A stretch of 64,000 nt of DNA from Ornithinibacillus salinisoli (GCF_042682545.1 NZ_JBHUHQ010000041.1); one strand, 5' to 3'. Shown: positions 16,722-26,080, counted from the first letter of the stretch. Numbers and translations are program-made. The notes: generated by a model not told the origin, from the sequence alone.

Positions 16722-17438
16722 CTAGGCTAAAAGATTTAACTTTTTTGCCTTTTCTCTTCCGGTGTTCGTAAAATAAGAATTGAAGACTTTTATAGATGTT
16801 TCTAAATCATATTTGCCATTTTGAACATGGGGCCATGCATTGATATTTTCAATATCAATTACTCTTTGCCACTTATGGTACAGTTTTACAGGAATCTTTT
16901 TATTGCCTAAGACACCTAGTGCTGCCATCCGATGCTGACCACCTGAAAGTATAAATCGATAATCATTATATTTTTTTAGAAAGTGGCCTTTAATATATCC
17001 GTCTGGATGCTTATCTGGTTGGTATCCTTCCTTAGCTAGTTTGTTATAAATATGAATAAGATCTGTGAATTCTTTTTTAATAAATGAAGTGGAGTTTGGT
17101 CCAAAATGTTGATTGTTTTTACGCCCCATATCAAAAGCAAATCCCCAAGGTAATTGAAGGATATTATTTGTAATTGGTGGAAGTCGATCATCTTTTTTTT
17201 CATGATAAAACAAACAATCTTGAATAGATGTAGGCTGATATATTTTGTAGTACTTGTTTAATATCGATTCATTAGGGGTTATGGTGGGGTTCTTGATATA
17301 TTCTTTAATTGTTGCAGATAAGTAATGCCAACCTTTTTCTGTATAAGAGTAGCCCTGCCAGTCACGACACTTACTAACCTCAACTGACACTATAGTGGAA
17401 TCACTATTTATTCCGGCAATGCCTTCTGGTATCGACAT
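16722..17438 (-). CDS. ParB/sulfiredoxin-fold (DGQHR-like) protein
   Basis: The 238-residue protein contains FILSGGQHRMAALGVLG at about 162-178, matching the D/GGQHR-type nucleotide-binding motif of ParB/sulfiredoxin-fold proteins, with KIPVKLY after it as in that fold. The rest (WGFAFDMGRKNNQHFGP, HPDGYIKGHFL) is unassigned. Family members include CTPases, nucleases and small-molecule kinases such as free-serine kinases. It is the only minus-strand gene inside the 10-23 kb glycan locus and has its own ribosome site (GAGGAG). A role in sugar or lipid phosphorylation, or in regulation, is possible but unproven. Confidence 0.6.
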   Translation of the reverse strand: MSIPEGIAGINSDSTIVSVEVSKCRDWQGYSYTEKGWHYLSATIKEYIKNPTITPNESILNKYYKIYQPTSIQDCLFYHEKKDDRLPPITNNILQLPWGFAFDMGRKNNQHFGPNSTSFIKKEFTDLIHIYNKLAKEGYQPDKHPDGYIKGHFLKKYNDYRFILSGGQHRMAALGVLGNKKIPVKLYHKWQRVIDIENINAWPHVQNGKYDLETSIKVFNSYFTNTGREKAKKLNLLA

Positions 17439-17660
17439 AAATCATTCTCCTCAAAATGTTCTGATTGAAAAGCTATAGTGAAATTACCCAATGTTAGTAG
17501 TAATTATATGTAGAAGTGTAATAAATGTTCTTTTATACTGATTATGAAATTCGGAATCAGGTTTAGATGGAGGAAAAATGACAATTCAAAGCTTACATGA
17601 ATATATATAGTTTTGAGATGATTAAGATTGTTGAAGAAGGAGCAGAAAGGGTGATGACGC

Positions 17661-18605
17661 ATGAATATCCTAGTAACTGGTGGTGCAGGTTTTATTGGGA
17701 GATGGGTAGTGGAATATCTTCTAAGGGATGGTCACCAAGTATGGGTGTTGGATGATCTTTCTAATGGAAGAAAGGAAAATCTTGCTGATTTTTTAACTAA
17801 TAAACATTTTATGGGATTTATTAATGGGGATATAAAAGATGTTCGAGTACTGAATCATTTATTTATGAAAAAATTTGATATTTGCTACCACTTAGCCGCA
17901 AGTATTAACGTTCAAGATAGTATTGATAATCCCCGAACAACGTTTGATAATGATGTAATTGGTACGTTTAATATATTGGAACAATGTAGAAAACATCAGG
18001 TTAAAATTGTATTTATGAGTACCTGTATGGTATATGAGCGTGCCAGGAGTGAAAATGGGATTAGTGAAGCGAATCGCGTGAAGCCTGCTTCCCCATATGC
18101 AGGTGCTAAATTAGCTGCAGAAAACATGGTTTTATCTTACTATTATGCCTATGGTCTTCCTGTTACCATTATTCGTCCGTTTAACACGTATGGACCTTAT
18201 CAAAAAACGGGAGGGGAAGGAGGGGTTGTTGCGATTTTTATAAAAAATAAGCTAGCAGGTAACCCGTTACAAATTTATGGTGATGGCACGCAAACTCGGG
18301 ACTTATTATATGTAGAGGATTGTGCTCGTTTTGTAGTGGAGTCGGGATATTCAGATAATGTAAATGGTGAATCTATCAATGCTGGACTTGGTAAAGATGT
18401 AAGTATCAATACGTTGGCAGAGATGATTGTTAAGGATGAAACTCAGATTAAACATGTTACGCATATTCATCCACAAAGTGAAATACCTAAGTTGCTATGT
18501 GATTATAGTAAAGCGAAAGAAATGTTGGGGTGGGAACCAAAATATAGTTTAGAAGAAGGAATTGAAAAAACAGAAGAATGGATCAAAGCTACGGATCTTA
18601 TTTAA
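17661..18605 (+). CDS. NAD-dependent NDP-sugar epimerase/dehydratase (extended SDR)
   Basis: The 314-residue protein has NAD motif GGAGFIG at the N-terminus, catalytic Y-A-G-A-K in SPYAGAKLAAE, the upstream Thr in MSTCMVY and the substrate-loop IIRPFNTYGP. These place it among UDP-glucose 4-epimerase/dTDP-glucose dehydratase-like enzymes. It is the second SDR of the locus and heads the uninterrupted run into pseC-F-G-H-I. It may supply a second sugar, or an epimer for a legionaminic-type variant; sequence alone does not decide. Confidence 0.75.
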   Translation: MNILVTGGAGFIGRWVVEYLLRDGHQVWVLDDLSNGRKENLADFLTNKHFMGFINGDIKDVRVLNHLFMKKFDICYHLAASINVQDSIDNPRTTFDNDVIGTFNILEQCRKHQVKIVFMSTCMVYERARSENGISEANRVKPASPYAGAKLAAENMVLSYYYAYGLPVTIIRPFNTYGPYQKTGGEGGVVAIFIKNKLAGNPLQIYGDGTQTRDLLYVEDCARFVVESGYSDNVNGESINAGLGKDVSINTLAEMIVKDETQIKHVTHIHPQSEIPKLLCDYSKAKEMLGWEPKYSLEEGIEKTEEWIKATDLI

Positions 18606-18623
18606 TACAGGAAGGAATTTATT

Positions 18624-19823
18624 ATGAAAAAAAAGGAAAGTATAGCTCTCTATGGTGGTACACCTGTAAGAAACTCCTATTTGCCATATGGAAAGCAATG
18701 GATCGATGAGGAAGACATACATGCAGTAACGAATATATTAAAAAGTGATTTCCTTACAACCGGACCGACTATTTCCCAATTTGAAAAATCGATTGCATCA
18801 TTTGTTGGTGCAAAACATGCTGTAGCATTCTCAAATGGAACTGCTGCATTACATGCTGCCTGTAATGCAGCTGGAATATCTGAAAATGATGAAGTGATTA
18901 CGTCACCAATGACTTTTGCAGCAAGCTCTAATTGTGCCTTGTATATGGGTGGAAGACCAATATTTGCTGATATTAATCCTCAAACATATAACATAACTTC
19001 TGAAACGATAAAACCTCTCATTAATGGAAAAACAAAAGCAATTATTACCGTAGATTTTACAGGTCAGCCGGTAGAATATGAAGAAATAATGGCAATGGCA
19101 GAAGAACATGAACTTGTAGTCATAGCCGATGCTGCACATGCTCTAGGGGCCACCTATAAAGGAGAAAATATTGGTTCTATTGCAGATATGACCATGTTTA
19201 GCTTTCATCCAGTTAAACATATTACAACTGGTGAAGGCGGAATCATTACAACTGATAGTGATAAGTACTATGAAAGATTAATAGAGTTTCGAAATCATGG
19301 TATTACACGTGACCCAATGAAAATAAATAAAAAGGATCCTTGGTATTACGAGATGCAAGCATTAGGCTTTAATTATCGAATGACTGATATTCAAGCTTCG
19401 TTGGGGTTAAGCCAAATAAGAAAGCTGCAAAAATTTATTGATTTGAGAAGGGATTATGCGCAAAAATATAATGAAGCGTTTGAAGGAATGGCTGAAATTA
19501 TTACTCCATTTCAAAAGGAAGATTGTAATTCTAGTTGGCATTTATATATTATACGGTTACACCTTAGTAAATTACGTGTAAATCGTGACGAGATTTTCCG
19601 TGCTTTACAAAAGGAAAATATCGGGGTGAACGTACACTACATTCCCGTATATTTACACCCATATTATCAACTGTTGGGCTATAAAGAAGGGCTATGTCCA
19701 CAAGCTGAAAAGGTTTATCAAGAGATTATTACTCTTCCTTTGTTTCCAAAAATGTCTGATCAAGACCTCAATGATGTAATAACTGCAGTAAAAAAGGTGA
19801 TATCTTATTACGCGGTGGAGTGA
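18624..19823 (+). CDS. pseC: UDP-4-amino-4,6-dideoxy-L-altrosamine transaminase (PseC/SpsC)
   Basis: This PLP-dependent DegT/DnrJ/EryC1-family sugar aminotransferase has 399 residues, usual for the family. Motifs are FSNGTAALHAACNAAG (phosphate cup), VIADAAHALGA (Asp to the pyridine N) and FSFHPVKHITTGEGG with the PLP-binding Lys. It would aminate the 4-keto product of PseB. The N-terminal segment ALYGGTPVRNSYLPYGKQWI is typical of PseC. It starts 18 bases after the SDR gene behind AGGAAGG. Confidence 0.87.
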   Translation: MKKKESIALYGGTPVRNSYLPYGKQWIDEEDIHAVTNILKSDFLTTGPTISQFEKSIASFVGAKHAVAFSNGTAALHAACNAAGISENDEVITSPMTFAASSNCALYMGGRPIFADINPQTYNITSETIKPLINGKTKAIITVDFTGQPVEYEEIMAMAEEHELVVIADAAHALGATYKGENIGSIADMTMFSFHPVKHITTGEGGIITTDSDKYYERLIEFRNHGITRDPMKINKKDPWYYEMQALGFNYRMTDIQASLGLSQIRKLQKFIDLRRDYAQKYNEAFEGMAEIITPFQKEDCNSSWHLYIIRLHLSKLRVNRDEIFRALQKENIGVNVHYIPVYLHPYYQLLGYKEGLCPQAEKVYQEIITLPLFPKMSDQDLNDVITAVKKVISYYAVE

Positions 19824-19833
19824 GGTGAATACT

Positions 19834-20565
19834 ATGAAGGTTGTAGCAATTATACAGGCACGGATGGGTTCCTCCCGTTTACCTGGAAAAGTATTGAAGC
19901 AAGTACTTGGTAAAGAATTATTAACCTATCAATTGGAAAGGGTAAGTAGATCTAAGTATATGAGCGACGTCATTGTTGCTACCACAAATAATAACAGAGA
20001 TAAGGAAATAGTATCTTTATGTAAATCATTAGATATCCTTTACTATACAGGGCCAGAGGAAGATGTATTAAAGCGCTATTATATGGCTGCCCAGCATGTA
20101 AACGCTGATGTTGTTATACGATTAACTGGTGATTGTCCGATAATAGACCCTGAACTTATTGATAGAATAACAGAAACGTATTTACTTCATAACCCCAAGT
20201 ATCAACTTGTGACTAACACATTAGAGCGAACATTTCCAAGAGGTATGGATATAGAGGTGTTTTCTTTACAGGTATTAAAAGAAGCGCACAAACAAGCAGT
20301 ATCTAAACCCGATCGCGAACATGTAACTAGATACATCGTAAATCATCCAGAATCTTTTTCATTATTAAATGTCTCGAATAGCAGAAATGATAGTCATTAT
20401 CGTTGGACTGTGGACACAATGGAAGATTTTATCCTTATAAAAAAAATTATAGAATCACTATACCCACAAAATAGAAACTTCACGATGGAGGACACCATAA
20501 ATTTACTAGCAGAATATCCTGAATGGCAGTTAATAAATAAACATGTACAACAGAAAAAAGATTGA
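19834..20565 (+). CDS. pseF: CMP-sugar cytidylyltransferase, PseF/SpsF-like
   Basis: I choose ATG 19834, five bases after GAGGTGA, which gives the family N-terminus MKVVAIIQARMGSSRLPGKV; a GTG nine bases upstream overlaps the ribosome site. The motif RMGSSRLPGK binds the nucleotide, and RLTGDCPIIDP carries the metal-binding Asp. The enzyme should activate pseudaminic acid with CTP. In B. subtilis the homologue is SpsF of the spore-coat polysaccharide operon. It is tightly packed between pseC and pseG. Confidence 0.82.
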   Translation: MKVVAIIQARMGSSRLPGKVLKQVLGKELLTYQLERVSRSKYMSDVIVATTNNNRDKEIVSLCKSLDILYYTGPEEDVLKRYYMAAQHVNADVVIRLTGDCPIIDPELIDRITETYLLHNPKYQLVTNTLERTFPRGMDIEVFSLQVLKEAHKQAVSKPDREHVTRYIVNHPESFSLLNVSNSRNDSHYRWTVDTMEDFILIKKIIESLYPQNRNFTMEDTINLLAEYPEWQLINKHVQQKKD

Positions 20566-20578
20566 GAGTGTGTAGATA

Positions 20579-21646
20579 ATGAATATCTTTATTCGAGCTG
20601 ATTCATCTAAGGAGATAGGAACAGGACATATAATGAGATGTTTGGTCCTGGCCGAAGATCTTCGTAAGAAAAAGGTGAATATTACTTTTATCTGTAGAAA
20701 ATTACAAGGAAATTTAATGGACCTTATAAAAACTAAAGGATTTCATGTTCGCTCACTACCACCAATAACTAGTAATCTAGGTGATTTACAATGGCATAAG
20801 ACCTATTGGGATTATGATGCAATGCAAACCACCAATATATTAAAAAAGCAAGCAGAAGTTGAGTGGTTAATTATTGATCATTATGCATTCGATATTATGT
20901 GGGAGCATCAGCTAAAACCTTATGTGAAAAAAATAATGGTAATTGATGATTTGGCAAATCGTCCGCATGACTGTGATTTATTGTTAGATCAGAATGTATA
21001 TAAAAATATGGATGAACGATATGCAGGTTTAGTTCCTTACACGACCAAGACTTTATTAGGAATAAAATATTTATTGTTAAGACAGGAATATAGAAACATA
21101 AGAAATATAAAAAAACGGAATGGCTTGGTAAACAAAATACTGATATCTTTCGGTGGGAGTGATCCAACCAATGAAACAATGAAAGCACTCAAGGCAATTA
21201 ACATGTTAAATAGGCAAAATATTCATGTGGATGTCGTAGTTGGGTTTTCCAATCAGAACTACCAAACTATCCAATCACTATGTGCAATTATGCCTCAAAC
21301 GACCTTGCATTATCATATAGATTATTTAGCTGATTTGATGGCAGAAGCTGATCTGGCTATTGGAGCAGGTGGAAGTACAACATGGGAGAGATGCTATGTT
21401 TGCCTTCCAGCCATTACCATTGAGACTGCCAGGAATCAGACTGAAATATTAACTTTCTTGTCTGAAGTTGGTGCAATACGTCATTTAGGAGTAAGCAAAG
21501 AGGTAAGTGAACTTGATATAGCAAATACGCTTCATCAATTATTACAAGATCCTAAAAGCCTAATAAACATGATGGATGCTTCTTTATTAATTATGAAGGA
21601 GGTTGAAAGTAACTCCGTTGCTAAACAATTAGTTGAGGGAGAATAA
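20579..21646 (+). CDS. pseG: UDP-2,4-diacetamido-2,4,6-trideoxy-altropyranose hydrolase (PseG/SpsG)
   Basis: The 355-residue GT-B-fold protein begins with the PseG signature RADSSKEIGTGHIMRCLVLAEDL, including the catalytic-site His of GTGHIMRC. It continues with ILISFGGSDPTNET and IGAGGSTTWERC for UDP binding. It removes UDP from the diacetamido sugar before condensation with phosphoenolpyruvate. The gene lies 13 bases after pseF and four bases before pseH. Confidence 0.85.
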   Translation: MNIFIRADSSKEIGTGHIMRCLVLAEDLRKKKVNITFICRKLQGNLMDLIKTKGFHVRSLPPITSNLGDLQWHKTYWDYDAMQTTNILKKQAEVEWLIIDHYAFDIMWEHQLKPYVKKIMVIDDLANRPHDCDLLLDQNVYKNMDERYAGLVPYTTKTLLGIKYLLLRQEYRNIRNIKKRNGLVNKILISFGGSDPTNETMKALKAINMLNRQNIHVDVVVGFSNQNYQTIQSLCAIMPQTTLHYHIDYLADLMAEADLAIGAGGSTTWERCYVCLPAITIETARNQTEILTFLSEVGAIRHLGVSKEVSELDIANTLHQLLQDPKSLINMMDASLLIMKEVESNSVAKQLVEGE

Positions 21647-21649
21647 CGA

Positions 21650-22201
21650 ATGGTGAATATAGAGGATTTTCAATTAAAACCGATTAGTTATGATGAATTA
21701 AATATTATCCTACAATGGCGAAATTCTAAGAGGGTTAGATCATTGATGTATACTGACCATCAGATTGATTGGGAAGAACATTATCAATGGTTTAACAAAA
21801 TAAATAAAGACCCAAAGAAGATGGTTTTCGTTTTGTATGATAAGAATAAGTCGCTAGGCATTGTCAGTTTTTCCAATATTAATAAAGACCATTCACGATG
21901 TGAGTGGGGGTTCTATATTGGTGATGAAACTGCCCCAAAAGGATCTGGAACGATCATGGGTATATTAGCATTGGATAAAATTTTTAATGAAGTAGGTTTA
22001 AATAAAGTTTGTTCACAGGTCTTTCAAGACAATACCAAGAGTTTGGGGTATCATCAAAAATTAGGATTCGAGATAGAAGGTAAACTCATCGATCATGTTC
22101 AAAAAAATAATCGATTTATAGATGTTATACAAATGGCGTTATTTGCAAAAAAATGGGTAGATGTTAGACCAGTACTCTTACATCAACTGGGAGGGGGATG
22201 A
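21650..22201 (+). CDS. pseH: UDP-4-amino-sugar N-acetyltransferase (PseH)
   Basis: This 183-residue GNAT enzyme starts LKPISYDELNIILQWRNSKRVRSLMYT, the typical PseH opening, with the acetyl-CoA region KGSGTIMGILALDKIF and the C-terminal LGYHQKLGFEIEGKLIDHV. It acetylates the 4-amino group made by PseC. Its TGA overlaps the ATG of the next gene (ATGA), showing coupling. Confidence 0.85.
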   Translation: MVNIEDFQLKPISYDELNIILQWRNSKRVRSLMYTDHQIDWEEHYQWFNKINKDPKKMVFVLYDKNKSLGIVSFSNINKDHSRCEWGFYIGDETAPKGSGTIMGILALDKIFNEVGLNKVCSQVFQDNTKSLGYHQKLGFEIEGKLIDHVQKNNRFIDVIQMALFAKKWVDVRPVLLHQLGGG

Positions 22202-23253
22202 AAGTGAAGGAAATTCGATTAGGAACAATAAAAATTGGTATAAACAATCCTCCATTTATCATCGCAGAAATGTCAGGAAACCATAATCAATCATTAGATA
22301 GGGCACTAGAAATTGTTGAGGCGGCAGCAAAGTCTGGAGCTGATGCGCTAAAAATTCAAACATACACAGCAGATACTATGACATTAAATGAAACGAGAAA
22401 TGATTTTAGGATTCGTGATACAAAGAGTGTTTGGAAAAATAAATCACTTTTTGAACTTTATGGAGAAGCATATACTCCCTGGGAATGGCATGAACCTATT
22501 TTTAAACGGTGTAATGAATTAGGGATGATCGGTTTTAGTACACCTTTTGATGAAACAGCGGTTGATTTTTTGGAAACACTCAACGTTCCTTGCTATAAAA
22601 TAGCATCATTTGAATGTACCGATTTACCATTAATAAGTAGGGTAGCCAAAACTAAAAAGCCAATGATCATTTCAACAGGTATGTGTTCGGCTGCTGAAAT
22701 AGAAGAAACGGTAAACACTGCCATGAAGGCAGGATGCCAAGACTTAATATTGCTTAAATGTACCAGTACGTATCCGGCATCACCAGAAAATACAAATATT
22801 AAAACCATTCCTCATATGAAGGAATTATTTCAATGTCAGGTCGGACTATCCGATCACACAATGGGAAATGGGGTAGCAGTTGCGAGTGTTGCACTAGGGG
22901 CGACTGTTATTGAAAAACATCTTACCCTTTGTCGTGAGGATGGGGGGGTTGATGCTAGCTTTTCGTTAGAACCTCATGAAATGGAAGCATTGGTAACAGA
23001 AACGCAAAGAGCATGGCGGTCTTTAGGAAGTGTAAACTATGGTACAACAAAAGCTGAGGAACCCTCCAAGAAGTTTCGTCGTTCCTTATATATAGTAGAA
23101 GATATGAATGAAGGAGATGTATTCACTAATAAAAATTTACGAGTAATTCGACCTGGTTTTGGGCTTGCTCCAAAATACTACGATATACTAATTGGAAAAT
23201 GCGTTAAACATGATGTTAAAAAAGGAACACCTGTAACTTGGGATCTATTATAG
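22198..23253 (+). CDS. pseI: Pseudaminic acid synthase (PseI/NeuB/SpsE family)
   Basis: The 351-residue enzyme condenses the 6-deoxy-altrose derivative with phosphoenolpyruvate. Residues 1-280 form the NeuB TIM barrel (IIAEMSGNHNQSLDRALEIV, DALKIQTY, GFSTPFDETAVDFLE, VGLSDHTMGNGVAVASVALG, IEKHLTL), and the last 60 or so form the SAF/antifreeze-like domain. ATG 22198 overlaps the pseH stop but is only three bases after GGGAGG; GTG 22204 is a slightly better-spaced alternative that shortens the protein by two residues. A terminator follows at once. Confidence 0.87.
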   Translation: MKVKEIRLGTIKIGINNPPFIIAEMSGNHNQSLDRALEIVEAAAKSGADALKIQTYTADTMTLNETRNDFRIRDTKSVWKNKSLFELYGEAYTPWEWHEPIFKRCNELGMIGFSTPFDETAVDFLETLNVPCYKIASFECTDLPLISRVAKTKKPMIISTGMCSAAEIEETVNTAMKAGCQDLILLKCTSTYPASPENTNIKTIPHMKELFQCQVGLSDHTMGNGVAVASVALGATVIEKHLTLCREDGGVDASFSLEPHEMEALVTETQRAWRSLGSVNYGTTKAEEPSKKFRRSLYIVEDMNEGDVFTNKNLRVIRPGFGLAPKYYDILIGKCVKHDVKKGTPVTWDLL

Positions 23254-23258
23254 ACGGT

Positions 23259-23288
23259 CTTTCACATTTATGTGAAAGGCTTTTATTA
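23259..23288 (+). terminator. Rho-independent terminator of the pse operon
   Basis: An 8-bp stem (CTTTCACA / TGTGAAAG) with a TTTA loop is followed by GCTTTTATTATT, six bases after the pseI stop. Confidence 0.8.
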
Positions 23289-23505
23289 TTACATGTTATA
23301 ATAGAATTTAAGTAGAGTATTGGAAATTTTATGAAATATATGGTAGGGGATAAACTTTTAACTTGAATTTGAGGAAGTGGACAAGTTAAGAATCTTAATG
23401 AGCAGAAAATCATGGAATATAATTAATGATAAAATAAAAAAGCAGATGTTGAAATTTTCCAATCGTTCATACTTCTAGAATGATTGGATTGGAGGAGAAG
23501 ATAAC

Positions 23506-24333
23506 ATGTATGAGTTAAAGCAAACTAAATTTAATATTTGCAAGCAGTTACTGTCAGATGCAGACATGGTCAATGAAGTACAAGCAATCATTGCTGGGAA
23601 AAATCCAGGGCGAATTTTTGTTGATGATTCGGAGGAGCCAAAGAGTGGCCTTGTTTGGTTTGGTAATTTAGATGGATTTTGTTTTATAGGGGATGAAAAT
23701 AACGATGTCTTCATCGATAAAATAGATGATCTCATCGATCAAGTAATAGCTCCAGAATCAAAAGCACTTGATCTTAAATGGTTTGAAGGTTTTGGTATAA
23801 ATAAAGCATGGGAGAAAAAATTAGAAACTATTTTTGCCAAACGAAAACCTGTAGTTGGGAAGCAACGAGTATATACACTGTTTCCGAATCTATATGTTAG
23901 GGAAGTAGAACCTATAATGGACTCCAAATATTCGATGGAAAAAATAACTAAACTACTACTTGAAAATAACAAGTTGAAAAACAAGGATAAACTTCAATCT
24001 AAGGTGCTAGAATTTTGGCAAACCATAGATGATTTTGAAACGAATGGATTAGGTTATTGTATCGTTTATAAGAATGAAATTGTGAGCCATTGTTTTTCTT
24101 CATTCACAACAGAGAAATATCAAGGAATTGCTATTGAGACAGAGAAGGAATACCGTGGAAAAAATTTAGCGAAAATAGTTGCTCATCGTTTTGTCCAAGA
24201 ATGCTTCAACAATAGAATGATTCCATACTGGGACTGTATGGAGATCAATAAACCATCCATAGCTGTTGCAGAAAGTATAGGGTTTCAGAGGAAATTTAAT
24301 TATAAGGTGATGGAATTTCCCTTTGAAAATTAG
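23506..24333 (+). CDS. GNAT-family acetyltransferase (GNAT_acetyltran/ZmaR-like)
   Basis: The 275-residue protein has a family-specific N-terminal half and a C-terminal GNAT fold: IVSHCFSSFTTEKYQGIAIETEKEYRGKNLAKIVAHRFV contains the acetyl-CoA pyrophosphate loop (YRGKNLAK). The architecture matches the Pfam GNAT_acetyltran family found in Bacillus, which includes zwittermicin-resistance-type proteins. The substrate is unknown. The ribosome site GGAGGAG is strong. The gene is followed closely by an ASCH gene, possibly co-transcribed, and sits just outside the glycan locus. Confidence 0.72.
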   Translation: MYELKQTKFNICKQLLSDADMVNEVQAIIAGKNPGRIFVDDSEEPKSGLVWFGNLDGFCFIGDENNDVFIDKIDDLIDQVIAPESKALDLKWFEGFGINKAWEKKLETIFAKRKPVVGKQRVYTLFPNLYVREVEPIMDSKYSMEKITKLLLENNKLKNKDKLQSKVLEFWQTIDDFETNGLGYCIVYKNEIVSHCFSSFTTEKYQGIAIETEKEYRGKNLAKIVAHRFVQECFNNRMIPYWDCMEINKPSIAVAESIGFQRKFNYKVMEFPFEN

Positions 24334-24361
24334 TGATGTGAAATGAAGGGTGGAAAGAGTA

Positions 24362-24775
24362 ATGAAACGAATTGATTTTTGGGGAAGAGATGAAAATGAC
24401 GAAAGATTGTTGGAGGAAGTAATTAATGGGCTAAAGACAGCTACATGTACACCTAAGGTCTGGTATGATCGATTACCTAATGAGGAAAAAAGTAATATTG
24501 GAGATATACTGGAAGCATTTACGAAAAAAGGAGTTCACCGTGCAACCATTGAAATAACGGATTTTTATGAAATACCATTTGGCAAGATAGAAGGAGAAAT
24601 AGGAGAGAAAATAGCAAAAGGTGAAAATTCTACTTTAGAAGAGTTCGTCGAGGATCATATCTTTTCATGGAAAGAACCACTAGAAGCGGAAGGTAAATCA
24701 TTGAATGATGATACCATTATCGTTGTTGAACACTTTAAACTTGTTTCTGTTGTGGGAGATGAGGTTAACAAATAG
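24362..24775 (+). CDS. ASCH-domain protein
   Basis: The 137-residue protein begins MKRIDFWGRDENDERLLEEVINGLKTATC, with the GLKTAT motif of ASCH domains, and has the beta-rich remainder (IGDILEAFTKKG, IEITDFYEIPFGKI). ASCH proteins bind RNA or nucleosides, and some are amidohydrolases acting on acetylated cytidine. ATG 24362 is eight bases after AAGGGTGG; a GTG 12 bases upstream is in frame but badly placed. It probably shares a transcript with the GNAT gene. Confidence 0.75.
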   Translation: MKRIDFWGRDENDERLLEEVINGLKTATCTPKVWYDRLPNEEKSNIGDILEAFTKKGVHRATIEITDFYEIPFGKIEGEIGEKIAKGENSTLEEFVEDHIFSWKEPLEAEGKSLNDDTIIVVEHFKLVSVVGDEVNK

Positions 24776-24802
24776 CCCTTATAAAATAGTAATTTCCATT
24801 AA

Positions 24803-24828
24803 AAAACTGCTGACTCAGCAGTTTTTTT
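24803..24828. terminator. Rho-independent terminator, probably bidirectional
   Basis: A 10-bp stem (AAAACTGCTG / CAGCAGTTTT) is followed by further T residues on the plus strand, with an A run on the other side that would serve the minus-strand gene ending at 24835. Confidence 0.8.
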
Positions 24829-24834
24829 CGATTG

Positions 24835-25044
24835 TTAATCCCTTTGTTCATGATCATCTATCGAAGGTTTAGCACCTGAGCTACCCTCTTCTTTTTTAAA
24901 TCCTTTATCAAGCTGTCCAGCATTTTCAATATCGCCAGACATTTTATACCCAGCTATTTCTTCATTACTGGTTGTCCCATACAGTCCCATTCCACCAAGT
25001 TGAACATTTAAATTTTTTGGAGCTTTACCGTTTTTTTCATTCAT
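24835..25044 (-). CDS. Small hydrophilic hypothetical protein
   Basis: A 69-residue product starts at an ATG eight bases after GGAGGTG. It is Gly/Lys/Glu-rich, with GGMGLYGTTSNEEIAGYKMSG in the middle and an acidic, probably disordered C-terminus. There is no membrane segment or Cys. Its family is not recognised. The strong ribosome site and isolated terminator-bounded position support a real gene; small disordered proteins of this kind are often made in sporulating Bacillaceae. Confidence 0.6.
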   Translation of the reverse strand: MNEKNGKAPKNLNVQLGGMGLYGTTSNEEIAGYKMSGDIENAGQLDKGFKKEEGSSGAKPSIDDHEQRD

Positions 25045-25145
25045 GTTTTGAACACCTCCGAAATTAGTTTAACCAGAGGAGGAAAAGGTATGTACAATTA
25101 ATAACCTCTCAATTATGGAAAAATTGAGAGGTTAATTAGTTGATA

Positions 25146-26066
25146 TTATCTTCTATTACTCTTCGGATCAAATGCATCTCGAAGTCCATCTCCAATAAAG
25201 TTAATTGCTAAAACAGTTACAAAGATGGCTACTCCTGGTGGAATCCAAGCTTCTGGATGCTCTCGTAGTATGCGAACATTCATTGCTTCCGATAACATAT
25301 TCCCCCATGTAGGTGTAGGTTGCGGAATCCCAAATCCAATAAAGCTAAGGGCGGATTCGATGATAATATAAGATGCCATCATCAAAGTTGCATTAACAAT
25401 AATTGGACCTATTGCGTTAGGGATAAAGTGTCTAAATATGATGCGAAAATCTGTTGCTCCAATGGCACGGGCACCTAGAATAAATTCCTGCTCACGCAAG
25501 GAGAGGTATGTCCCACGAATAATACGTGTTAAATTCGGCCAGGACGTTATCGCGATAATGGTTACAAAAATTGGTATGGTGATATTATCTAGAATTGCGA
25601 TAATAGTTAACGTTAATACTAAAAACGGTAGCATAAGCACGATATCTGCTGCACGCATAATAATACTGTCTACCTTACCACCATAATAACCAGCAAGAGA
25701 ACCTAAAAGAATCCCAATCGTTAATGTGAAGAACATGGCACTAAAACCGACTAATAGAGAAATACGTCCGCCATACAATAAGCGGGCAAAGTTATCTTGT
25801 CCCGTTCCATTGGTGCCTAAAACATGCTCATCACTCGGTCCTTTTTCAATCTGAAATAAGTCTGTTACTATAGGATCTTGATCGGTAAATACAGGAGCAA
25901 GAATACAAATTAAGATGATAATTAGTAATAAAAACACACTAATTACTGCCATTTTATTCTTGATAAACCTACCCATTGCTAGCTTAAATGGGCTTTTACT
26001 TTTACTCTGGTTATTTGGAGTAAGATCTGGTTTTGTTGATAACGTTTCTTGTGGATTTGGTTGCAT
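25146..26066 (-). CDS. appC: Oligopeptide ABC transporter permease AppC
   Basis: The 306-residue permease has an N-terminal cytoplasmic tail, six predicted helices and the EAA loop near GARAIGATDFRIIFRHFIPNAIGP. The N-terminal OppC-type segment and the conserved PTPTWGNMLSEA near the end are typical of DppC/OppC/AppC. It is the last gene of the app operon, starting 15 bases after appB with GAGGTGA as ribosome site. With AppB it forms the membrane channel for peptide import. Confidence 0.87.
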   Translation of the reverse strand: MQPNPQETLSTKPDLTPNNQSKSKSPFKLAMGRFIKNKMAVISVFLLLIIILICILAPVFTDQDPIVTDLFQIEKGPSDEHVLGTNGTGQDNFARLLYGGRISLLVGFSAMFFTLTIGILLGSLAGYYGGKVDSIIMRAADIVLMLPFLVLTLTIIAILDNITIPIFVTIIAITSWPNLTRIIRGTYLSLREQEFILGARAIGATDFRIIFRHFIPNAIGPIIVNATLMMASYIIIESALSFIGFGIPQPTPTWGNMLSEAMNVRILREHPEAWIPPGVAIFVTVLAINFIGDGLRDAFDPKSNRR

Positions 26067-26080
26067 AGGATGAATTCACC

